DNA of 64,000 nt. Source: an uncultured Erysipelotrichaceae bacterium. Lineage in GTDB: Bacteria; Bacillota_I; Bacilli_A; RFN20; CAG-826. Under the pieces are notes generated by a model, which saw only the letters and a program-made list of their open reading frames with translations, made no database searches and was not told where the DNA came from. A program made the translations under genes and the position numbers. Positions 56,416 through 64,000 of the stretch are shown in pieces. Positions within the stretch are counted from its first letter, which is position 1; each line of letters begins with the position of its first letter. The stretch spans positions 1 through 64,000 of the forward strand of contig CADAIJ010000007.1 in assembly GCA_902787955.1 (NCBI GenBank), given 5' to 3'.

Positions 56416-56793
56416 ATGGCAAAACGAAAAGGAATTAATTATGAACAAAAACTAATTTATGCTTTGAAAAAATTGCCTAATCCATTAGAAGATAAAAAAC
56501 ACAACATTTATATCTTCTTTCTAGATACAAGGGCGAGAAGTAATCAAAGTAGATTTGAACATATCATTGATTCCCGTCACAGTTTAACCGTAAGAGATAT
56601 TGAACGAATTAAAAGAATGATAAATCAATCTAAATTAAAAAAGGATCCGGAAAGAAAAGAAACATTCAACCTATTTATCAAAAGAAATACTTATAATGAT
56701 GACTATATTAAAATTTCATTAAAGTATGATGAAAAGAAAGAGCGTAAGGCTTACGTAAAAACAATATTTATAACTAGAGTTTATAAATGGTGA
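56416..56793 (+). CDS. Small basic protein of unknown function
   Basis: This 125-residue protein is the only clear protein gene on the plus strand. I do not recognise it. It is very basic (starting MAKRKGINYEQKLIYALKKL), with a middle part FLDTRARSNQSRFEHIIDSR followed by LTVRDIERIKRMI, and a beta-like C-terminus ending FITRVYKW. The mix of Arg/His/Asp could suit a nuclease or nucleic-acid-binding domain, but no motif decides this. An in-frame start at 56371 is possible; the later ATG is preferred because the earlier segment looks unlike coding sequence. Neither start has a good ribosome site. It stops with TGA. Orientation, lack of neighbours and the long inverted repeat upstream suggest acquired DNA. 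Confidence 0.6.
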   Translation: MAKRKGINYEQKLIYALKKLPNPLEDKKHNIYIFFLDTRARSNQSRFEHIIDSRHSLTVRDIERIKRMINQSKLKKDPERKETFNLFIKRNTYNDDYIKISLKYDEKKERKAYVKTIFITRVYKW

Positions 56794-56822
56794 TTCCAAA
56801 TCCTAATAAATTCTAGTATAAT
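56794..56822 (+). promoter_or_regulatory. Promoter of the plus-strand small RNA
   Basis: TATAAT (56817-56822) is perfect. A weak TTCCAA lies 17 bases upstream (56794-56799). The expected start near 56826-56829 falls at the first base of the closing stem of the RNA. Confidence 0.65.
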
Positions 56823-56823
56823 A

Positions 56824-56992
56824 AACTTGTCAAGGGTGGAGATGTACGTCCTCTGCGATAATAATAATTGTTGGAGAGCAAACGTCAGCGTACGACCACG
56901 GCGCACCCTCTAGAGGTGGTACAAGCGATCCAGGAACGCGCTGGCCTGGTTGACAAGTTAGAAAATGACTCGAAAGAGCCATTTTTATTTTT
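56824..56992 (+). ncRNA. Unclassified structured small RNA, about 165 bases with terminator
   Basis: The 5' end CTTGTCAA (56826-56833) pairs exactly with TTGACAAG (56950-56957). Inside are a hairpin CGATAAU/AUUGUUG extended by CUC/GAG, a GUACG/CGUAC pairing around it, a CACC-CU/AGGUG hairpin and a CCAG/CUGG hairpin. Directly after the closing stem comes an intrinsic terminator (AAATG-A-CTC-GAAA-GAG-C-CATTT and a T tract). GC content is clearly higher than in the surroundings. It contains no useful reading frame and does not show the hallmarks of SRP RNA, tmRNA, RNase P RNA, 6S RNA or known riboswitches as far as I can see. It is free-standing; the next gene is convergent. Confidence 0.75.
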
Positions 56993-57041
56993 GCTTAGAA
57001 ATGTTGCACTTAAGATTACAATTCGCCTTATAAAAGATAAT

Positions 57042-57073
57042 AAAAGGAGCACACTATCTAAGTAATGTGCCCC
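57042..57073 (-). terminator. Terminator of the preT-preA transcript
   Basis: The minus strand has GGGGCACA ... TGTGCTCC with a 12-base interior, followed by TTTTATT, 12 bases after preA. Confidence 0.8.
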
Positions 57074-57084
57074 AACTAAATTAA

Positions 57085-58332
57085 TTATAATCTAATCTTC
57101 TTAGGATCTTGTTTACGTCCAGGTTTAATTGTTATTTCGCCTTTTGAGATAGCGCTGACTGGGCAAACATGTCCGCATAATAAGCAGCCAACACATTTGT
57201 CTTTATTAACGCTTGGAGTACGGTTAACTTCATCCCAAACGATAGCTTGGTGACCGCCATCATAGCAGGAGATATAGCATCTTCCGCAGTGGACACAGGC
57301 ATCTAAATCAAACTCAGGTCTAACGATATAATCTCTATTAAGATTTTCCGCTGGAATAATGTTTTTATTAGCAAGTCCAACAAGTTCTTCTAAATGTTCA
57401 ACATGTTGTTCTTCCATATAGTGCATTAAACCATTCTTTAAATCCTCAACAATACGATAACCATATTGCATGATTGCGGTTGTAACTTGAAGAGTTCTAG
57501 AACCCACTAAAATGAATTCAGCGGCGTCTTCCCAAGTTTCAATACCACCGATACCACTGATTTGAACATCTTTAAGACGTTTATCTTGTCTCATTTGTTG
57601 GATGAATCTTAAGGCAACTGGTTTAACGGCTTTACCACTATAACCGGAGATGGAAGATTTGCCATCAACAATAGGAAGTCCAATCTTTTTGTCTAAATCA
57701 ATATTACAAATAGATTTAATGGTGTTGATCGCGGCAATACCATCTGCCCCACCTTCTAAGCAAGCTAAGGCAACTGGAACCATATCGGTAATATTTGGAG
57801 TCATCTTTGCCATCATTGGTAAAGAAGAACCTCTTTTAACCGCTTGACAGTATTTCTTACAAAGTTCTGGATTAGTACCGACATCACTACCCATAGCATG
57901 AGAAGTCATCTGTGGACAAGATAGATTCATTTCAATCATATCTGCACCAGCTTCGGTAACCATTCTAGCTAAATCTTCCCAGGTTTGTTCGTCATTACCC
58001 ATAATAGAAGCGATGAGAACTTGATTTGGGAATTCTTCTTTTAATTTTCTTAAATCTCTAAGGTTTTCTTCTAAAGTGTGCTCAGCGATTTGTTCCATGT
58101 TTTTAAAGCCAACAAAAGGAGTATTTTCTTTGTTTAACTTATCGAAACGAGGAGATACTTCATCAATAAAATATGATTTTGGACCAATGGTTTTAAAGAC
58201 AACACCACCCCAACCGACTTGGTAAGCTTTTTTACACATGTCATAGCAGTTACCAACTGGAGAGGAGGATAAACAGAATGGGTTAGGGAATTTAACTCCA
58301 AGGAAAGTAATAGATAAATCTTTATTAATCAT
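57085..58332 (-). CDS. preA: NAD-dependent dihydropyrimidine dehydrogenase, PreA subunit
   Basis: PreA is the flavin/iron-sulfur half that reduces uracil or thymine to the dihydro form (or the reverse). This 415-residue protein has the dihydroorotate-dehydrogenase-like barrel ([34 protein letters not shown]) and a C-terminal two-cluster ferredoxin ([11 protein letters not shown] and [12 protein letters not shown]). Its ATG overlaps the preT stop (TAATG). PreT and PreA form one enzyme, as in E. coli. Whether it works in breakdown or synthesis here cannot be told. Confidence 0.95.
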   Translation of the reverse strand: MINKDLSITFLGVKFPNPFCLSSSPVGNCYDMCKKAYQVGWGGVVFKTIGPKSYFIDEVSPRFDKLNKENTPFVGFKNMEQIAEHTLEENLRDLRKLKEEFPNQVLIASIMGNDEQTWEDLARMVTEAGADMIEMNLSCPQMTSHAMGSDVGTNPELCKKYCQAVKRGSSLPMMAKMTPNITDMVPVALACLEGGADGIAAINTIKSICNIDLDKKIGLPIVDGKSSISGYSGKAVKPVALRFIQQMRQDKRLKDVQISGIGGIETWEDAAEFILVGSRTLQVTTAIMQYGYRIVEDLKNGLMHYMEEQHVEHLEELVGLANKNIIPAENLNRDYIVRPEFDLDACVHCGRCYISCYDGGHQAIVWDEVNRTPSVNKDKCVGCLLCGHVCPVSAISKGEITIKPGRKQDPKKIRL

Positions 58333-59573
58333 TATTTTGCCCTCCCACTTCTAATAGCTTCATCAACTTTAAGTGCGACTTCTTTACCAGTTCTTACTGA
58401 ACCAACAACAGTCTTATCATATTTACTATTAGCGATATCACCAGCAACAAAGACTTTTGGATCTTTTGTAACATATGGTGTGCCTTCGTTAACTTCACCT
58501 TTAACAAGTTCAACACCTAAACCAGTGACATCTGGTCTTTGACCAACCGCAAGAATAATCTTATCTGCTTTAACTTTAATAGTAGCGTCAATTTCGCGGT
58601 GTTTAAATGTGACAGTTTTGCCTTTAACTTTTTCTGGAACATAACCATCAATGATTGTTACGCCTAAAGCTTGAGCGCCTTCAAGTTCTTTCTTACTAGC
58701 TTTAAATTCAGAGAACTTTTCATAGACGACATCAGTAACATGATTAACATCTAAAAGTTTTAAGGAAGTGTTAACGTCCATAGCGACATCACCACCACCG
58801 ATAACTAAGATATTTTCTGGTAATTTGACGTTACCTTTACGAGCTTTAATCTTCTTTAATAGATCCACTGCTAAGATGACATTTCTATTACCTTCAAAGG
58901 CAGGAAGCATCTTACCATAGGAATAACCAACACCTAAAATAACGGCGTTGTGACGGGATTTTAGCTCATTAAGAGGAAGATCCACGCCAACACTAACGCC
59001 AAGTTCAAACTTAATTCCTAAGTCTTTCAAGCGTTTAATTTCGTTAACTACAACACGGTTTGGTAAACGATATTCTGGAATAAAGTTAAGCATACCACCT
59101 GCTACTTTTTCCTTATCATAGATAGTGACGTCATAGCCAAGTTTATTAAGCATATATGCTGCTTCTAAACCAGCTGGGCCACTTCCGACAATACCAACGG
59201 ATTTTCCGTTTCTTTTACCACTTGCAAGAATTTTCATCTTGGTGTTTTCTTCAAAGTCAGTAATATAACGTTGAATACGTCCAATATCAATTGGGCGGTC
59301 AATACCGCTTCTAGAGCAACCTTTTTGACAATATTTTTCGGTTGGACATACACGGGCACAAATAGCACCAAGGGCATTGTTTTCTCTTACAATCTCTGCA
59401 GCGCCTTTAAAGTTTCTAAAGCGAACACTTCTAATGAAGCGGTCTGGGTTTGTACCAGCTGGACAAGCTTTAGAACATGGAGCGTCTAAACAAAGAAGGC
59501 AACGAGATGCTTCTTCCACGATTGTAAGTGGAGAAAAGCCAGGTTCAATTTCTTCTAAATATTTTTTATCCAT
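58332..59573 (-). CDS. preT: NAD-dependent dihydropyrimidine dehydrogenase, PreT subunit
   Basis: This 413-residue NADH-linked flavoprotein is similar to the small subunit of glutamate synthase. It has an N-terminal cysteine cluster domain ([17 protein letters not shown] and [15 protein letters not shown]), an FAD motif [15 protein letters not shown], an NAD motif [11 protein letters not shown] and a C-terminal FAD contact [13 protein letters not shown] stand-alone GltD-type protein is the main alternative, but the overlap with preA decides for PreT. AAGGAGT precedes the start. Confidence 0.93.
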   Translation of the reverse strand: MDKKYLEEIEPGFSPLTIVEEASRCLLCLDAPCSKACPAGTNPDRFIRSVRFRNFKGAAEIVRENNALGAICARVCPTEKYCQKGCSRSGIDRPIDIGRIQRYITDFEENTKMKILASGKRNGKSVGIVGSGPAGLEAAYMLNKLGYDVTIYDKEKVAGGMLNFIPEYRLPNRVVVNEIKRLKDLGIKFELGVSVGVDLPLNELKSRHNAVILGVGYSYGKMLPAFEGNRNVILAVDLLKKIKARKGNVKLPENILVIGGGDVAMDVNTSLKLLDVNHVTDVVYEKFSEFKASKKELEGAQALGVTIIDGYVPEKVKGKTVTFKHREIDATIKVKADKIILAVGQRPDVTGLGVELVKGEVNEGTPYVTKDPKVFVAGDIANSKYDKTVVGSVRTGKEVALKVDEAIRSGRAK

Positions 59574-59612
59574 TAATTGAAATACTCCTTATAAAATAAG
59601 TTTAACAAAAAA

Positions 59613-59632
59613 GTATCCATTCTTTCGAGAAC
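59613..59632 (+). repeat. Palindromic terminator repeat, copy I (remnant)
   Basis: GTATCCATTCTTTCGAGAAC keeps the first arm only. It lies in the gap between the ECF transporter gene and preT. Confidence 0.4.
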
Positions 59633-59685
59633 AAAAAAGAAAACTATTAAAAAGATGAATAAACTTATAAAGAAAAAGGCAATTA

Positions 59686-60261
59686 TTAATTTGCCATTCT
59701 CTTGGAAACAATTTTATAAACCTGATAAAGCGCCGGAGATAACGCGGAGTTAACGCCAAATTCAATAAAGAAGTTAACGCCAATTAAACCTGTGAGAATA
59801 AATACAAAGTATTCCCCGCTTATTGATTGACCAAACGCTCCACCAAAAATAAAGAATGTACCTAAGATAAATAATCCGGTATTAATGATAGGAACTGCAC
59901 ATGACGCTAAAATAGTGCCAAGAAATTCGTTCTTTTTTCTAAATGGCATCATGATAAAGCCACTAGCAAGTCCAGCTAAACCAGTTTTCATTAAACATAA
60001 TAAGATTGTGGCAATTGGATTATAAGCCATAAAGAACTCAGTTCCGGTTGCCATTAAAACCATACCGCCATCGACTAAACCTAATGCTAAACCAACGATT
60101 GGGCCATACATAATTGCGCCTAAAGCAATAGGGAAAATAGCTAAATTGAAAGATAATACTCCGATAGCAAAGTTGTTATTAATAAATTGGAGTACAACCA
60201 CTAAGGCTGTAAGTATTCCAACACCAGCAATTTTATGTATATATTTTGATTCTTCTAACAT
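59686..60261 (-). CDS. ECF transporter substrate-specific (S) component
   Basis: This 191-residue membrane protein has six predicted spans, with the N-terminal IAGVGILTALVVVLQFI and the Ala/Gly-rich first helix that binds the shared ECF-T subunit. The segment VNFFIEFGVNSALSPALYQV resembles folate- and pantothenate-type S components. The energising EcfAA'T module is not in the window. Nearness to the pyrimidine enzyme preTA is interesting, but the substrate is not known. No Shine-Dalgarno is seen; TAGACA-16-TAAAAT ends ten bases before the ATG, so the mRNA would have almost no leader. Confidence 0.88.
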   Translation of the reverse strand: MLEESKYIHKIAGVGILTALVVVLQFINNNFAIGVLSFNLAIFPIALGAIMYGPIVGLALGLVDGGMVLMATGTEFFMAYNPIATILLCLMKTGLAGLASGFIMMPFRKKNEFLGTILASCAVPIINTGLFILGTFFIFGGAFGQSISGEYFVFILTGLIGVNFFIEFGVNSALSPALYQVYKIVSKRMAN

Positions 60262-60271
60262 AGCAATAACT

Positions 60272-60299
60272 ATTTTAATTAAGAGCGGTTGAATGTCTA
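60272..60299 (-). promoter_or_regulatory. Promoter of the ECF S-component gene
   Basis: The minus strand shows TAGACA (60299-60294), a 16-base spacer and TAAAAT (60277-60272), ten bases before the ATG. Confidence 0.55.
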
Positions 60300-60426
60300 T
60301 TATTATTTATAATAAAAAGTTACGCGTATGCACATATACACATAAAAATAGGTGTTCAAAACACTTTAAAGCATATTTTTACTTATCTTATGTTAAAAAG
60401 TTCTTATTATTTTTAGAAAAAAATCA

Positions 60427-60468
60427 TATAGGAAATCCACTGTTTGGGACAAATTTTCCCATTAGTGG
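60427..60468 (+). repeat. Palindromic terminator repeat, copy G
   Basis: The plus strand reads TATAGGAAATCCACTGTTTG then GGACAAATTTTCCC and TTAGTGG. The outer arms CCACT/AGTGG and inner arms GGGACA/TTCCC pair. The right arm contains the stop codon of the acyltransferase gene, so the repeat has become part of the gene's end. On the minus strand the hairpin is followed by TTTCCTATATGATTTTTTT. Confidence 0.75.
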
Positions 60469-61328
60469 GAACCTTTGTAGTTTAATCCATAAGTATCTGT
60501 ATAATAATCGATACGTTTTGAATCGTTAAAGATAGGTTCGTAAATGTTTTCTTTTGGATCGATTCCTGCTAAACGGCACACTTCATCGTGCACTCTTGTA
60601 GTTAAATCAATCTCTGCATCATTGCCTTGTAATTCTTTATTAGGGTAGATAGGTTCTCCAATATTTAATGTAAATAATGCAATTTGTCTAAAAATCTTTC
60701 TTCTTATCCAACCTGGTTTACGATAAGAAAAGGACATCGGAAGAATTGGAACATCGTTTTTAATACTAAAATAAGCCATCCCCTTCTTAAATGGACGGAT
60801 TGGTTGATAATATTCCCACATACTTCCTTCCGCATATATTTGAAGCCAACCACCATCTTTAATCATTTTATTAACTGATTTTAAATATGTAACTGTTGCT
60901 CTTAAATCATTCTCTGGAATTGGGATACCACCAGTTAAACGAATCATTTTTCCGTTTTCTCCACTAATATCTGGTGCCCAACTTAAAACATGTAATTTAT
61001 GATGGAGTAAGGTTGTAGATAAAGCTAAATAATCCCACATATGGACGTGGTTAGAAGTTGAAACAATTCCTTTTTTAATAACATCTTTATGTTTTTTAAG
61101 ATTCTTTTTACCTTTAACTTTTAAACCTAAGCGAATCGTCACCACTGGTTTAGCAATTATAATAAGTAAAATTTTCATAACCTTTCTTTTAAAACGGAAA
61201 GATCTTGAATTATCTATATATGGATAGTTTTTATCAAAAACAGTCCCATCATTCTTTTTAACGATTAAATAATGTTTATCAGTGTCTATCGGATAAGGAA
61301 ACTTATCACATTTAGGATCAAAAGCCAT
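60462..61328 (-). CDS. PlsC-type 1-acylglycerol-phosphate acyltransferase
   Basis: This 288-residue acyltransferase of the lysophosphatidate type has the HX4D catalytic motif (His94-VHMW-Asp99) after SNH, a second block GGIPIPENDLRATVTYLK and the EGS block WLQIYAEGSMW replacing the usual FPEGTRS. A single hydrophobic stretch (ILLIIIAKPVVTI) anchors it in the membrane. The start at 61328 has AGGAGGG in front; an ATG six codons earlier contains that site. It stands alone between the ECF gene and rplQ, and its stop lies inside repeat G. Confidence 0.88.
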   Translation of the reverse strand: MAFDPKCDKFPYPIDTDKHYLIVKKNDGTVFDKNYPYIDNSRSFRFKRKVMKILLIIIAKPVVTIRLGLKVKGKKNLKKHKDVIKKGIVSTSNHVHMWDYLALSTTLLHHKLHVLSWAPDISGENGKMIRLTGGIPIPENDLRATVTYLKSVNKMIKDGGWLQIYAEGSMWEYYQPIRPFKKGMAYFSIKNDVPILPMSFSYRKPGWIRRKIFRQIALFTLNIGEPIYPNKELQGNDAEIDLTTRVHDEVCRLAGIDPKENIYEPIFNDSKRIDYYTDTYGLNYKGSH

Positions 61329-61386
61329 AATAGCCCTCCTGGCCAATCTAATTCTATATTATAGAACAAATATTCATTATAAACAT

Positions 61387-61407
61387 AAAAAGCGACCCGA
61401 AGGCCGC
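61387..61407 (-). terminator. Terminator of the infA-to-rplQ operon
   Basis: The minus strand has GCGGCC-TTCG-GGTCGC followed by TTTTT, about 20 bases after rplQ. Confidence 0.85.
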
Positions 61408-61427
61408 TTTTTAAGCAAATTTAGTAA

Positions 61428-61823
61428 TTATACAAGTTCAACAATGCTGACTTCAGCGTTATCGCCGCGACGGACACCAGCTTTGATAGCTCTAGTATAG
61501 CCACCATTGCGGGAAGCGTAACGTGGGCCAATTTCTTTAAAGAGCTTATCTAAGGCTAAAGTGTTTTCGTCAATCTCGACACGTCTAACAATTGCAGCGG
61601 CTTGTCTACGAGCGTGTAAATCACCGCGTTTAGCAAGAGTTACTAAGTGATCAGTTAAGGATTTGAGTTCTTTAACCATACCAGAAGTAACTGTGACTCT
61701 TTCATGAACGATTAAGTCAGTTGCTAATGTTCTTAATTTGTTTTCGTGTTTAGATTTTGTATATCCGGCTTTGAAGCGAACACCAGCTTTGCCGTGTACA
61801 TTTTTACGTCCTTGTGCTGCCAT
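61428..61823 (-). CDS. rplQ: Ribosomal protein L17
   Basis: This 131-residue L17 carries the family segment LATDLIVHERVTVTSGMVKE and GPRYASRNGGYTRAIKAG at the C-terminal side. ATAGGAGAC precedes the ATG. It is last in the operon, ten bases after rpoA. Confidence 0.99.
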   Translation of the reverse strand: MAAQGRKNVHGKAGVRFKAGYTKSKHENKLRTLATDLIVHERVTVTSGMVKELKSLTDHLVTLAKRGDLHARRQAAAIVRRVEIDENTLALDKLFKEIGPRYASRNGGYTRAIKAGVRRGDNAEVSIVELV

Positions 61824-61832
61824 ATTTGTCTC

Positions 61833-62819
61833 CTATTCCGGAATATAATCATGGAATGATAAGCCGTTTTCAGCTAATTTTTCCTTGATTTCCTTTAATG
61901 ATTTCTTACCGAGGTTTTTGACTTTCATCATATCTTCTTCGGTTTTTTGTGTTAATTCAGAAACTGTAAGAATAGCGGCTCTCTTTAAGCAGTTATAGCT
62001 TCTAACGGAGAGATCGAGTTCTTCGATTGGCATATTCTCAAGTTTATTTTCTTCGACTGGAACTTCTTCTTTAATCATGTTGAGTTCTTCAACAGTGTTT
62101 TCGAGTTCGACGAATGGTTTTAAGTTAGTAATTAACATTTCCGCGGCAAGAGCGACTGCTCTTTGTGGAGTAATTGAACCATTAGTTTGAACTTCAAGAG
62201 TAAGTTTATCGAATTTGCTATCGTGTCCAACACGAGTTGGTTCAACAGCGTAAGAAGCTCTTACAACTGGAGAATAGTTGGAGTCGGTAGCGATAACACC
62301 GATACTGCTTGGATCTTTTTTGTTCTTACGGTTAGCTTTATTGCCTTCGGAAGTGACATAACCACGACCGTTTCTAGCATATAAAGTCATTTGTAAGTGT
62401 CCACCTTCTGCAACGTGAGCAATCTCTAAATCAGGATTGATAACACTGACGAAGGCTGGGAGTTCGATATCAGCGGCAGTAACTACCTTTGGTCCGACGG
62501 CGTCGATTTCTAAGACGACAGTTTCATCGGAATCAGTATCGATTCTAAGGACTAAGCCTTTTAAGTTTAAGATAATTGCAGTGACATCTTCTAAGATACC
62601 ACTTAAAGCAGAGAATTCATGACGTGCACCTTCAACTTCAACAGAGTAAACACTTGCACCTGGAAGGGAAGATAAGAGTACTCTACGAAGGGAGTTACCG
62701 AGTGTTAATCCATATCCTCTTTCAAGAGGTTCGATGACGAATTTACCATAATTGTCTTCTTCGGAAACGCTAGCAACTTTGAAAGCAGTGCGTTGGAATG
62801 GTTTTGCAAGATTAGCCAT
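61833..62819 (-). CDS. rpoA: RNA polymerase alpha subunit
   Basis: This 328-residue alpha subunit has an N-terminal assembly domain (FVIEPLERGYGLTLGNSLRR, VLLSSLPGASVYSVEVEG) and a C-terminal DNA-binding domain (ELDLSVRSYNCLKRAAILTV, VKNLGKKSLKEIKEKL). The GNSLRR assembly motif and the RSYNCLKRA UP-element-binding residues are intact, which fits the AT-rich UP-like run before the rRNA promoter. GGAGG precedes the start. Confidence 0.99.
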   Translation of the reverse strand: MANLAKPFQRTAFKVASVSEEDNYGKFVIEPLERGYGLTLGNSLRRVLLSSLPGASVYSVEVEGARHEFSALSGILEDVTAIILNLKGLVLRIDTDSDETVVLEIDAVGPKVVTAADIELPAFVSVINPDLEIAHVAEGGHLQMTLYARNGRGYVTSEGNKANRKNKKDPSSIGVIATDSNYSPVVRASYAVEPTRVGHDSKFDKLTLEVQTNGSITPQRAVALAAEMLITNLKPFVELENTVEELNMIKEEVPVEENKLENMPIEELDLSVRSYNCLKRAAILTVSELTQKTEEDMMKVKNLGKKSLKEIKEKLAENGLSFHDYIPE

Positions 62820-62840
62820 ATTCTAAAATCCTCCTCTTTA

Positions 62841-63230
62841 TTATCCGCGTGGTCTTTTTGGTGGGCGGCAGCCATTATGTGGAACTGGTGTAGTATCAGT
62901 AATAGATAATACTTGTAAACCAGCAGCACCTAAGGCTCTAATTGCGCCTTCACGACCTGGACCTGGACCTTTGACATTAACGTCAATAGTTCTAAGACCT
63001 TGATCAAAAGCGACTTTAGCAGCAGCTTCACCAGCAAGTTGAGCTGCGAATGGGGTAGACTTTTTAGCACCCTTGAATCCTAATGCACCAGCGCTAGACC
63101 AAGCGATAACATTGCCTTGATCATCAGAGATGGTGACGATTGTGTTATTGAAGGTGCTATGGATGTGAGCGGTACCCTTAGTATATGCACGTTTAATTTT
63201 TTTCTTACGAGCAGTTGTTTTAGTTGCCAT
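62841..63230 (-). CDS. rpsK: Ribosomal protein S11
   Basis: This 129-residue S11 of the platform has [38 protein letters not shown] and the C-terminal [19 protein letters not shown] precedes the ATG. It lies between rpsM and rpoA in the usual order. Confidence 0.99.
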   Translation of the reverse strand: MATKTTARKKKIKRAYTKGTAHIHSTFNNTIVTISDDQGNVIAWSSAGALGFKGAKKSTPFAAQLAGEAAAKVAFDQGLRTIDVNVKGPGPGREGAIRALGAAGLQVLSITDTTPVPHNGCRPPKRPRG

Positions 63231-63248
63231 AATACATAACTCCTTTCA

Positions 63249-63626
63249 TTAACCTTGTGAAGCCATCTTCTTATTAGCGATGGTTTTACGTTTACCTTTT
63301 CTTGTACGAGCATTGGTTTTGGTTCTTTGACCATTGACTGGTAAACCTTTGCGGTGACGGATGCCACGATAGCAACCGATTTCTTGTAAACGTTTAATGT
63401 TTAAGGCGACTTCTCTACGTAAATCACCTTCAACGTGATATTTAGCGACTTGTTGACGAATAGCGTTTAATTGTTCTTCGCTTAAGTTTTTGACTCTGAT
63501 GTCTTCATCAACTTTCGCATCTTGACATATTTTATGTGCAGTTGTTCTACCGATACCATAAATGTAGGTAAGGGAGATGACTACACGCTTTTCATTTGGT
63601 ATATCAACACCAACGATACGTGCCAT
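63249..63626 (-). CDS. rpsM: Ribosomal protein S13
   Basis: This 125-residue S13 starts [20 protein letters not shown] and has IYGIGRTTA and the [20 protein letters not shown] tail that touches the tRNAs. AGGAGG precedes the start. Confidence 0.99.
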   Translation of the reverse strand: MARIVGVDIPNEKRVVISLTYIYGIGRTTAHKICQDAKVDEDIRVKNLSEEQLNAIRQQVAKYHVEGDLRREVALNIKRLQEIGCYRGIRHRKGLPVNGQRTKTNARTRKGKRKTIANKKMASQG

Positions 63627-63646
63627 ATGTTCTTTTTCCTCCTAAA

Positions 63647-63760
63647 TTAACCTTGTCTTTGTTTGTGCTTTGGGTTTTCACAGATGACCATGACTTTGCC
63701 ATGGCGTTTGATTACTCTGCACTTGTCACACATAGGTTTGACTGAGGGACGTACTTTCAT
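63647..63760 (-). CDS. rpmJ: Ribosomal protein L36
   Basis: This 37-residue zinc-ribbon protein starts [20 protein letters not shown], with zinc ligands CDKC, Cys27 and the His in NPKHKQ. It is shorter than usual gene-finding cut-offs but certain from sequence and place between infA and rpsM. AGGAGG precedes the ATG. Confidence 0.98.
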   Translation of the reverse strand: MKVRPSVKPMCDKCRVIKRHGKVMVICENPKHKQRQG

Positions 63761-63790
63761 AAAATTTCCTCCTGTAGCCTCGCTACGTAA

Positions 63791-64000
63791 TTAGTTTTTG
63801 TATCTAAATGTGATACGCCCACGTGTTAAATCGTAAGGCGAAATCTCAACCGTAACTCTATCGCCTGGTAAGATGCGAATGTAATGCATGCGGATTTTAC
63901 CAGAAACGTGGGCGAGAATTACGACGCCGTTTTCAAGTTTCACTCTAAACATTGCGTTTGGAAGTGTTTCAACGACCGTTGCTTCGACCTCGATAACATC
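63791..64000 (-). CDS. infA: Translation initiation factor IF-1 (5' end cut by window edge)
   Basis: The last 69 residues of IF-1 are seen, from [20 protein letters not shown] through [17 protein letters not shown] to [13 protein letters not shown]. This is the single OB-fold of the family. Complete IF-1 is about 72 residues, so only about three to four N-terminal residues lie beyond the window. It is first in the visible part of the infA-rpmJ-rpsM-rpsK-rpoA-rplQ operon. Confidence 0.98.
   Translation of the reverse strand, partial: DVIEVEATVVETLPNAMFRVKLENGVVILAHVSGKIRMHYIRILPGDRVTVEISPYDLTRGRITFRYKN

Noticed and set aside
56824..56992. T-box riboswitch, SRP RNA or 6S RNA
   Set aside because: The GGTGGTAC segment is T-box-like but there is no specifier stem or downstream gene; the SRP apical loop and the 6S bubble and length are not present.

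Overview
The window is a low-GC chromosome segment, clearly bacterial and clearly from the Bacilli/Mollicutes side of the Firmicutes. The 16S fragment carries the usual bacterial primer sites and is preceded by the Firmicutes-type leader. The gene blocks lgt-trxB-rapZ-whiA, cysS-rlmB-(sigma)-rpmG-secE-nusG, rplK-A-J-L-rpoB-rpoC, rpsL-rpsG-fusA-tuf and infA-rpmJ-rpsM-rpsK-rpoA-rplQ all follow Firmicutes order. UGA is not read as Trp, because long genes stay open only with the standard code, so this is not Mycoplasma or Spiroplasma. An uncultured RF39-like or Erysipelotrichales/Acholeplasma-like gut bacterium is my best inference. Pyruvate:ferredoxin oxidoreductase and desulfoferrodoxin (superoxide reductase) point to an anaerobe with some oxygen defence. 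Nearly every gene lies on the minus strand; the only protein gene called on the plus strand is a small unknown at 56416-56793.

Layout by coordinate (transcription runs right to left). 1-965: 5' two thirds of a 16S rRNA gene with two tandem promoters. 1424-3427: desulfoferrodoxin, DUF362 protein, Bax-inhibitor-1 protein. 3467-6653: lower glycolysis (gap, pgk, tpi). 6811-14456: uvrA-lgt-HAD phosphatase-trxB-rapZ-whiA-XRE regulator. 14643-19257: nifJ, a small basic protein and a P-loop kinase. 19411-19486: tRNA-Lys(CTT). 19593-26171: a carbohydrate-type ABC importer (ATPase, two permeases, solute-binding lipoprotein) followed by a second lipoprotein. 26345-28781: two paralogous RDD membrane proteins. 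28889-33194: tuf, fusA, rpsG, rpsL. 33195-33861: a 667-base interval with a structured rpsL leader and a compact locus of tiny hydrophobic ORFs, hairpins and an opposing promoter. 33862-39320: a membrane EAL phosphodiesterase and two surface M6-type metalloprotease lipoproteins. 39552-51302: the rpoC-rpoB-rplL-rplJ-rplA-rplK and nusG-secE-rpmG blocks. 51491-56097: Mrp/Nbp35 ATPase, a divergent SigH-like sigma factor, RlmB, CysS and a membrane glycosyltransferase. 56416-56992: the plus-strand unknown gene and an unclassified small RNA with its own promoter and terminator. 57085-61328: PreA/PreT dihydropyrimidine dehydrogenase, an ECF transporter S component and a PlsC-type acyltransferase. 61428-64000: rplQ, rpoA, rpsK, rpsM, rpmJ and infA, the last cut by the window edge.

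The genes together describe sugar uptake, lower glycolysis, pyruvate oxidation to acetyl-CoA with reduced ferredoxin, the core transcription and translation machinery, and a small secreted-protease and c-di-GMP layer.

The parts most worth a second look are: (1) a dispersed, roughly 50-base palindromic repeat at nine intergenic sites that serves as many of the terminators; (2) the type I toxin-antitoxin-like interval at 33365-33790; (3) the small RNA at 56824-56992; (4) a set of genes whose -10 box sits 8-10 bases before the start codon, so their mRNAs should be leaderless; (5) lineage-specific protein changes: RapZ without its P-loop, an ABC ATPase with a coiled-coil insert, an Lgt with an extra membrane domain and a His-to-Gln change, a naturally rifampicin-resistant-type RpoB, and a divergent SigH. 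No insertion sequence, prophage or CRISPR array was seen.
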